From: DATKEG01 sp035544515
Lineage (GTDB): Bacteria > Acidobacteriota > Vicinamibacteria > Fen-336
Direction of reading: 5' to 3'
Length of the DNA: 10,281 bases
NCBI GenBank assembly: GCA_035544515.1
Contig: DATKEG010000143.1
Location: 1-10,281 of the forward strand
Both the position numbers and the translations under genes were made by a program. Below the pieces are notes generated by a model. The model ran no database searches. It worked only from the letters and a program-made list of their open reading frames with translations, and had not been told where the DNA came from. Of the stretch, positions 5,313 through 10,281 are shown one piece after another (position 1 is the first letter of the stretch; every line of letters starts with the position of its first letter).

Positions 5313-7675
5313 CCATCGACCTGCGGGCGGCGGTGGAGCGGCTGCGCACCGGGGAGGAGTCCGTGCGCCGGCAGGTGGTGGAGGAGCTGGGGCGCTCCCG
5401 CCGGCCCGAAGCCATCCCGCCGCTGCTCCTGGCCGTGGCCGACGAGAGCTGGCCGGTGCGCCAGGCCGCCGCCGAGCTCCTGTCGCGCTTCGAGCCCGAG
5501 GCGCTCCTGCCCGCGCTGGAGGCCGCGCTGCGCGACGGCGAGAACGCGGCCATGCGCAACGCGGCCATGGAGATCTACGTGAAGATGGGCGCGCTCGCGG
5601 GCGAGGCCCTGCTCGCGCTGCTGCGCGACGCCGACGAGGAGGTCCGCAACTTCGCGGCCGTGATGCTCGGCGAGCGGCGCGAGGCGGGCGCGGCGCAGGC
5701 GCTCATGACCGCGCTCGCGGACGAGAGCCTCAACGTCCGGCACGCCGCCGCCGCCAGCCTGGGCCAGATCGGTGACCCGCGCGCGGTGCCCTCGCTGATG
5801 GAGGTGCTGCGCGGGGAGTCGTGGCTGCAGTATCCGGCCATCAACGCCCTGGCCCAGCTCGGCGACCCGCGGGCGGCGCCCGCCCTGCTGGAACTGATCG
5901 GCGACGACATGCTGCGGGCGCCGGTGATCGAGGCGCTCGGCCGCCTCGCCGGGCGCGACGCCCTCGCGCACCTCCTGCCGCACCTGTACGATCCGGACCC
6001 CGCCCTGCGCAACGCGACCATACAGGCCGTGGTGGCCATCGAGCAGCGCGCCACGGAGGCGGGCGAGAGCCTCGACCCGGGCGTGCAGGCGGCGCTGGGC
6101 CGCCAGGACCTCGTGGACCACCTGCTGCTGGCCCTCTCCGAAGACGACATCCAGAACCGCCGCACCGCCGCCATCACGCTCGGGTGGCTCAAGGAGCGCC
6201 GGGCCCAGCGCGCGCTGATCGAGGCCCTGGGCGAGCCGGCGCTGCAGGAATACGCCACGCACGCCCTGGTGTCCATCGGCTTCCCGGACCGCGAGGCCTA
6301 CCTCGACGGGCTGCGGCACACGGACGACGCCGTGCGCCAGGGAACGATCCGCTGCCTGGCCTGGATCGCCCCCCCGGCCGCGCTGGAGATGGTCGCCCCG
6401 CTCATCCACGATCCGGCGCAGGAGGTACGGGCGGAGGCCGTGGCCGCCATCGGCCGCCTGGGGGACGAGGACGCGGCCATGCTGCTCTTCGAGCTGCTCT
6501 CCGACGAGAGCGAGCTGATCCAGGAGAGCGCCATGGGTGCCCTGGCCCGACTGAGCGCGGACCGCGTGGCGCCGCTGCTCCTCCAGGCCCTGGCCAGCGA
6601 GGACACGCTGGTGCGCATCCGGGCGGCCGAGACCCTCGGCCTCCTGCGCGAGGCGCAGTCGGTGCCGGCGTTGATCGGCCTCGCGCGCGACCCCCGGGAG
6701 AACGTCCGCCGCGCGGCGCTCAAGGCGCTGGGGGAGATGGACGCGCCGGAGGTGGCGGAGGTGCTGAGGGCCGGGCTGCGCGACGAGAGCAGCCAGGTGC
6801 GGCAACAGGCCGTGCTGTCGCTGGGGAAGCTCGGCGACCTGGAGACGGCGAAGGACCTCCTGCCCGTCCTCGACGATCCGGACCCGCGGATGCGTTTCGT
6901 CGCGTTGCGCGCCCTGGGCCAGATCCGCAACCCCGACGTGGTCCCGCGGCTGTTGCCCTTCCTCTCCGACAAGCGCGAGGAGCTGCGCTTCGCGGCGGTG
7001 GACGCGCTGGGCGCGGTGCGCTCGGCGGCCGCCTCGCGGCCGCTGATGGCCGTGCTCGTGGATCCCGACCGCAACCTGCGGCGGGCCGCGGCCGAGAGCC
7101 TGGGCGCCATCGGCGATCCGCAGGCGGTGCCGCCGCTCCTGCTCGCCCTGGAGGACGAGCACTGGAGCGTACGTTGCGCGGCGGCGGGTGCCTTGGGCCG
7201 GATCCGCAGCGGCAAGTCCCTGCAAGCACTCCTGGCCCGGCTGCAAGACGACGATCAAACGGTCCGGCGGGCGGCGGTGGCCGCGCTCGGCGAGCTGGGC
7301 GACACGCGCGCGGCGGGCCGGCTGGCGGCCGCGCTGCAGGACGCGGCGCTGCAGGGCGCGGCCCTCGAGGCCCTGCGGCGCCTGGGAAGGGCGGCGCTGG
7401 GCGAGCTGGAGAAGGCGTTCGCGGGCGCGACCGCCGAGGCGCGCCGCCTGATCGTCGACCTGGCCGGACGGATGGAAGACCGCCACGCGCGCCGCCTGCT
7501 CCTGGCCGCGCTCGCCGACGACAGCGCCCTGGTGCGCACGGAAGCGGCACTCGCGCTCGGCGACGGGGGCTTCCTGGAGGCCGTGCCGCCCCTCATGGAC
7601 GTGAAGGCCTCGGACCCCTCCCCCGGCGTGCGGCAGGCCGCGGCCCGGGCCCTGAAGAAATTGGCCCCCCGCTAG
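5309..7675 (+). CDS. HEAT-repeat protein (PBS-lyase-like HEAT repeats), chemosensory accessory protein of unknown function
   Basis: The protein has 788 residues and is nearly all helical HEAT repeats. HEAT solenoids are protein-binding scaffolds; no catalytic motif, signal peptide or membrane segment is visible, so a cytoplasmic location is expected. About 25 units of roughly 29-32 residues can be read, with the recurrent pattern VR-x-AA-x-x-ALG-x-[IL]-x-(D/R)-P-x-A-[VP]-x-L-L-x-x-L-x-D, for example VRHAAAASLGQIGDP and VRRAAVAALGELGDT. One unit near residues 243-270 carries an insertion (AIEQRATEAGESLDPG). The GTG start overlaps the MCP stop (GTGA) with no Shine-Dalgarno, implying coupled translation; the open frame continues upstream into the MCP gene, but only as a shadow of the other frame. 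HEAT proteins occur in some other che clusters: Myxococcus xanthus Cpc7 in the Che7 system is reported to bind its CheY. A similar partner role here is inference; there is no evidence that it is a real phycobilin lyase. Confidence 0.9.
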   Translation: MTIDLRAAVERLRTGEESVRRQVVEELGRSRRPEAIPPLLLAVADESWPVRQAAAELLSRFEPEALLPALEAALRDGENAAMRNAAMEIYVKMGALAGEALLALLRDADEEVRNFAAVMLGERREAGAAQALMTALADESLNVRHAAAASLGQIGDPRAVPSLMEVLRGESWLQYPAINALAQLGDPRAAPALLELIGDDMLRAPVIEALGRLAGRDALAHLLPHLYDPDPALRNATIQAVVAIEQRATEAGESLDPGVQAALGRQDLVDHLLLALSEDDIQNRRTAAITLGWLKERRAQRALIEALGEPALQEYATHALVSIGFPDREAYLDGLRHTDDAVRQGTIRCLAWIAPPAALEMVAPLIHDPAQEVRAEAVAAIGRLGDEDAAMLLFELLSDESELIQESAMGALARLSADRVAPLLLQALASEDTLVRIRAAETLGLLREAQSVPALIGLARDPRENVRRAALKALGEMDAPEVAEVLRAGLRDESSQVRQQAVLSLGKLGDLETAKDLLPVLDDPDPRMRFVALRALGQIRNPDVVPRLLPFLSDKREELRFAAVDALGAVRSAAASRPLMAVLVDPDRNLRRAAAESLGAIGDPQAVPPLLLALEDEHWSVRCAAAGALGRIRSGKSLQALLARLQDDDQTVRRAAVAALGELGDTRAAGRLAAALQDAALQGAALEALRRLGRAALGELEKAFAGATAEARRLIVDLAGRMEDRHARRLLLAALADDSALVRTEAALALGDGGFLEAVPPLMDVKASDPSPGVRQAAARALKKLAPR
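5363..7672 (+). repeat. Array of about 25 HEAT repeats
   Basis: Repeat units of about 29-32 residues run without break from the first VRRQVVEELG to the last, partial VRQAAARALKKLAPR at the C-terminus. Each unit starts with a helix carrying V/L/M-R-x-x-A/V and ends in a DP/DE-type turn before the next. Units differ enough that this is protein-level, not DNA-level, repetition. Confidence 0.85.
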
Positions 7676-7705
7676 TGCCTTCTCCGCGGCCTCCGCTCTA
7701 GCCCC

Positions 7706-8626
7706 GTGTTCCATCCGTCCGACCACGACGCGGCGCTGTCGGAGCAGGAGTTCCGCCTGCTCCGGGACTTCATCCACGAGCGCTTCGGCATCTACTTCGA
7801 GGACAACCAGCGCGCCTCGCTGCGCTCGCGCCTGCTGGGCCGGCTGGCCAGCCTGGACCTCACGTCCTTCGAGGAGTACTGCCAGTACCTGCGCTTCGGC
7901 CCCCAGCGCGCCGAGGAGCTCCAGCGCATGGTCAGCCACCTCACGAACAACGAGACCTACTTCTACCGCGAGATGCCCCAGCTCCAGGTCTTCGCCGAGC
8001 ACATCCTGCGGCAGATCAAGGAGCGCAGGGCGGCGGACGGATCGCGCACCATCCGCATCCTCTCCGCCGGCTGCTCCAGCGGCGAGGAAGCGCACACCCT
8101 CGCCATGATCGTCTACGACAGCGGCCAGTTCTTCTGGAACTGGGACGTGCAGATCGCCGGCATGGACGTGGACCAGGCGGCCCTGGAGAAGGCGCGGCGC
8201 GGCCTCTACTTCCACAACTCGTTCCGCTCGCTCAGTCCCGCGGTGGCCGACCGACACTTCGTGAAGCAGGCGGCGGGCTCCGCGGTCAAGGAGCAGATCC
8301 GGCGCATGGTCCGCCTCCGCCATGGCAACATCGTGGACCCGGCCAGCTACGAAGGCCTGAGGGACCTCGACGCGGTCTTCTGCCGGAACGTGCTCATCTA
8401 CTTCTCCGATGCCATGATCCTGAAGGCGGTCCGCCTGTTCCACGAGTCGCTCGCGCCCGGAGGGTTCCTCTTCCTCGGCCACGCCGAGTCGCTCTCCCGC
8501 ATCACCGACCTGCTCACCCCGATCCGCTTCCAGGGCGCGATGGTGTACCAGAAGCCGCCCGTGGCCGCGCCGGCGGGGCGCCCGGCGCCGCCGCCCGCCC
8601 ATCCTCCCGCGGAGAGCGGCCGGTGA
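7706..8626 (+). CDS. cheR: Chemoreceptor glutamate methyltransferase CheR
   Basis: CheR transfers methyl groups from S-adenosylmethionine to receptor glutamates and so sets adaptation together with CheB. The 306 residues cover the whole family: the N-terminal helical domain (LSEQEFRLLRDFIHERFGI), NNETYFYRE at residues 81-89, the SAM-binding motif SAGCSSGEEAHTLAM (from residue 120), CRNVLIYFS (from 226) and GGFLFLGHAESL near the end. The last ~30 residues form a Pro/Ala-rich tail. There is no fused TPR domain. The GTG start at 7706 has no recognisable Shine-Dalgarno; the 30 bases after the HEAT stop are pyrimidine-rich and remain in the HEAT frame, so start choice is less certain than family. 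The homologous region begins about 10 residues after this GTG. The stop overlaps the cheB start (GTGA). Confidence 0.95.
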   Translation: MFHPSDHDAALSEQEFRLLRDFIHERFGIYFEDNQRASLRSRLLGRLASLDLTSFEEYCQYLRFGPQRAEELQRMVSHLTNNETYFYREMPQLQVFAEHILRQIKERRAADGSRTIRILSAGCSSGEEAHTLAMIVYDSGQFFWNWDVQIAGMDVDQAALEKARRGLYFHNSFRSLSPAVADRHFVKQAAGSAVKEQIRRMVRLRHGNIVDPASYEGLRDLDAVFCRNVLIYFSDAMILKAVRLFHESLAPGGFLFLGHAESLSRITDLLTPIRFQGAMVYQKPPVAAPAGRPAPPPAHPPAESGR

Positions 8627-9657
8627 TTCGGGTGGTCGTGGTGGACGACTCGCCGTTCGTGCGGCGAGCCCTCGGCCGCATGCTCGGCTCGGCCGGCGAC
8701 ATCGAAGTGGTGGGCCTGGCGGCGGACGGACAGGACGGATTGGAGAAGGTCCGTGCCCTGCGGCCCGACGTCGTCACGCTCGACGTGAAGATGCCGCGCA
8801 TGGGCGGGCTGGAGGCCCTGCGGCGGATCATGCAGGAGTGCCCGACGGCGGTGCTGCTGATGTCCTCCCTCACCAGCGACGGCGGCGAGGTGACCCTGCG
8901 CGGGCTGGAGCTCGGCGCCATGGATTTCGTGGACAAGTCGAGCGTGCAGGGGAACATGAACCTGCTGGGCCTCGCGGACGAGCTCCTGGCCAAGGTGCGC
9001 GCGCTCGCCAGCGTGCCGCGCTCGCGCCTGGGCCACGCCCTCCAACCGGGCCCGGAGGCGGCCGCGGGGAGCGGCCGCGCCCGCGCGCAGCGGGCCGAGG
9101 TGGTCGCCATCGGCACCTCCACCGGCGGGCCCCCGGCACTGCAGGCCATCATCCCGCGCCTGCCCGCCCATCTGGACGCCCCGCTCCTGATCGTGCAGCA
9201 CATGCCGCCCGGCTTCACGCGCTCGCTGGCCGAGCGGCTCGACCAGCGCAGCCGGCTGCGCGTGCGCGAGGCCGAGGACGGCGAGGTCCTGCGGCCGGGC
9301 ACGGCGCTCGTGGCGCCCGCCGGCCGGCACATGAGGGTGCGGCGGCGCGACGGCCAGGCCCGGATCTGTCTCGACGACGAGCCCCGCGCGGCGCTGCACC
9401 GCCCCTCCATCGACGTGCTCATGTCGTCCGTGGCCAAGGTCTACGGGCGCCGCACCCTGGGCGTGCTGCTGACCGGCATGGGTTCGGACGGCGTCGAGGG
9501 CTTGCGCGCCATCCGCGCGGCAGGCGGCCGGACGCTGGCCGAGAGCGAAGACAGCGCCGTCATCTATGGGATGCCCAAGGCGGCGGTCGAGGCCGGCGTG
9601 GTGGACCAGAGCGTGACGCTGGCCCGCATGGCGGACGAGATCGTGGCCGCGGTGTAG
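8623..9657 (+). CDS. cheB: Chemotaxis response regulator/protein-glutamate methylesterase CheB
   Basis: CheB removes receptor methyl groups (and deamidates glutamines) when phosphorylated by CheA, giving negative feedback. The protein has 344 residues, normal for the family. The receiver domain (about 1-122) shows the acidic pair D8/D9, the phospho-acceptor D54 in TLDVKMP, and the Lys of DFVDKSS. A linker rich in Ala, Gly and Arg (about 125-158) joins it to the methylesterase domain, which carries the full catalytic triad: S166 in GTSTGGP, H193 in QHMPPGF and D289 in GMGSDG, only two or three residues from the E. coli/Salmonella positions. The IYGMPKAAVEAG motif is present. The GTG start overlaps the cheR stop (GTGA), so the two adaptation enzymes are probably co-translated. 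It is a complete, apparently functional enzyme. Confidence 0.97.
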   Translation: MIRVVVVDDSPFVRRALGRMLGSAGDIEVVGLAADGQDGLEKVRALRPDVVTLDVKMPRMGGLEALRRIMQECPTAVLLMSSLTSDGGEVTLRGLELGAMDFVDKSSVQGNMNLLGLADELLAKVRALASVPRSRLGHALQPGPEAAAGSGRARAQRAEVVAIGTSTGGPPALQAIIPRLPAHLDAPLLIVQHMPPGFTRSLAERLDQRSRLRVREAEDGEVLRPGTALVAPAGRHMRVRRRDGQARICLDDEPRAALHRPSIDVLMSSVAKVYGRRTLGVLLTGMGSDGVEGLRAIRAAGGRTLAESEDSAVIYGMPKAAVEAGVVDQSVTLARMADEIVAAV

Positions 9658-9740
9658 AATCCGCAGGCCGGCGCAGCCATCCGCGGGGTCATGGTCATGA
9701 TCGGTCGACGCGTGACGCCGATGGCTTTTCCGCTATCCCT
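9658..9740 (+). other. Gap between cheB and the PATAN gene
   Basis: These 83 bases form the longest gap in the window and are locally less GC-rich near their right end. I see no convincing hairpin plus T-run, so no terminator is called, and no promoter with acceptable spacing. A 17-codon reading frame (ATG 9691 to TGA 9742-9744) overlaps the next start codon as ATGA; it is probably chance. Confidence 0.4.
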
Positions 9741-10281
9741 ATGAGCCTTACCGGCAACCTCGAGGACCTGCCCCTCCTCGACATCCTGCAGATCGTCTCC
9801 TTCAGCAAGAAGACGGGATACCTCTCCATCCGCACCACGGCGGGGGAGGGCGCGATCGTCTTCCGCGACGGGCTGGTGGTGGCTTCCTTCACCTGGGACA
9901 GCCTGCCGGTCGATCCGCGCCTGCGCGCGGTGCCGCCCCCCAAGCGGGCGGCCGTGCTCCGCCAGCGCATCGAGCTGGCGCTGGAGCAGCTCATCCGGCT
10001 GCGCGAGGGCCAGTTCAACTTCAGCCTGGCGGAGCGCACCCCCTCCGTGATCGGCGCGCGCGAGATCGGCGACGAGACGCTGGCCGACGGCATCAACCCG
10101 CAGGAGCTCCTCCTGGGCCTGGCGCGGGGCATGGACGAGGACCGGCGCGATTCGACGGCGGCGATCGAGGCCTCGGTCGCCGAGGCGCCCGCCGAGGTCT
10201 CCGCGCCGGCGGCCGAGGCTCCGGGCGGCGCGGCCGGCGAGGACGACGAGGACGCCGGCGAGCTGGAGCTGGAGCCCGACG
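9741..10281 (+). CDS. PATAN/DUF4388-domain protein, 5' part (3' end outside window)
   Basis: The 180 visible codons have no stop before the right edge. The N-terminus MSLTGNLEDLPLLDILQIV, followed by KKTGYLSIRTTAGEGAIVFRDGLVVASF, is the typical opening of the PATAN domain (named after cyanobacterial PatA; DUF4388): a helix, then small strands ending in the F-R-D-G-x-[IV]-V-x-A signature. The region to about residue 115 (including QFNFSLAERTP) completes that domain; an acidic Ala/Glu-rich linker (GEDDEDAGELELEPD) then leads out of the window. PATAN proteins often carry a CheY-like receiver, which may lie beyond the edge, but this is not visible. The domain is found in regulators of surface motility and two-component signalling. 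The ATG at 9741 is chosen because the domain begins right there; no good Shine-Dalgarno precedes it. It may belong to the che operon or begin a new unit. Confidence 0.85.
   Translation, partial: MSLTGNLEDLPLLDILQIVSFSKKTGYLSIRTTAGEGAIVFRDGLVVASFTWDSLPVDPRLRAVPPPKRAAVLRQRIELALEQLIRLREGQFNFSLAERTPSVIGAREIGDETLADGINPQELLLGLARGMDEDRRDSTAAIEASVAEAPAEVSAPAAEAPGGAAGEDDEDAGELELEPD

Noticed and set aside
1983..8602. Very long minus-strand open frames opposite the receptor, HEAT and cheR genes
   Set aside because: Stop codons are rare in every frame at this GC level. The translations are low-complexity, rich in His, Arg and Gly, match no family, and lie exactly opposite well-conserved genes.
9715..9740. 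Possible sigma-54 promoter (GG...GC) before the PATAN gene
   Set aside because: The GG and GC elements are 9 bases apart instead of the required 12, and the flanking consensus is poor.
9691..9744. 17-codon leader peptide before the PATAN gene
   Set aside because: It has no ribosome binding site and no attenuator-like structure or codon run. The ATGA overlap with the next start is easily due to chance.

Overview
This is a very GC-rich window, with G or C at nearly every third codon position. All of its genes lie on the plus strand and form one tightly packed chemosensory (Che) operon. Seven genes in a row touch or nearly touch: cheA (3' part), cheW, a periplasmic binding protein gene, a transmembrane chemoreceptor (MCP), a HEAT-repeat protein, cheR and cheB. 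An 83-base gap follows, then the start of a PATAN/DUF4388 gene that runs off the right edge. Four junctions are ATGA or GTGA stop/start overlaps. Clear Shine-Dalgarno sites are seen only before cheW and the MCP gene, so the other genes are probably translationally coupled. No RNA gene, mobile element, CRISPR array or convincing terminator was found, and no gap without a gene exceeds 100 bases.

Organism: the base composition, the periplasmic binding protein of the TrpX-like family (ABC_sub_bind, COG2984), the HEAT protein inside a che operon and the PATAN protein suggest a GC-rich Gram-negative lineage such as Methylomirabilota/Rokubacteria or Myxococcota and other former Deltaproteobacteria. 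This is an inference from gene content only.

Layout: 2-1306 CheA (linker, P3 dimerisation, P4 kinase, P5 coupling; phosphotransfer domain upstream of the window). 1321-2091 CheW with a basic, Ala/Pro-rich N-terminal extension. 2088-3011 substrate-binding protein with no transporter genes beside it. 3024-5312 MCP with two membrane segments, HAMP and an exceptionally long coiled-coil hairpin. 5309-7675 a protein made almost wholly of about 25 HEAT repeats. 7706-8626 CheR. 8623-9657 CheB. 9741-10281+ PATAN-domain protein.

How the genes may work together: the binding protein may deliver a ligand to the periplasmic part of the MCP (inference). The MCP controls CheA through CheW, and CheR and CheB adapt the receptor by methylation and demethylation. 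No cheY lies inside the window. The HEAT protein and the PATAN protein are the candidates for unusual scaffold or output parts.

The most notable observation is that the MCP hairpin arms are 36 heptads each by my count, 72 in total. That is twice the E. coli Tsr arm and longer than the largest receptor class I know (64H). Much of the extra length consists of 28-residue tandem repeats mirrored on both arms. The MCP also appears to start at a CTG codon that ordinary gene calling would miss.
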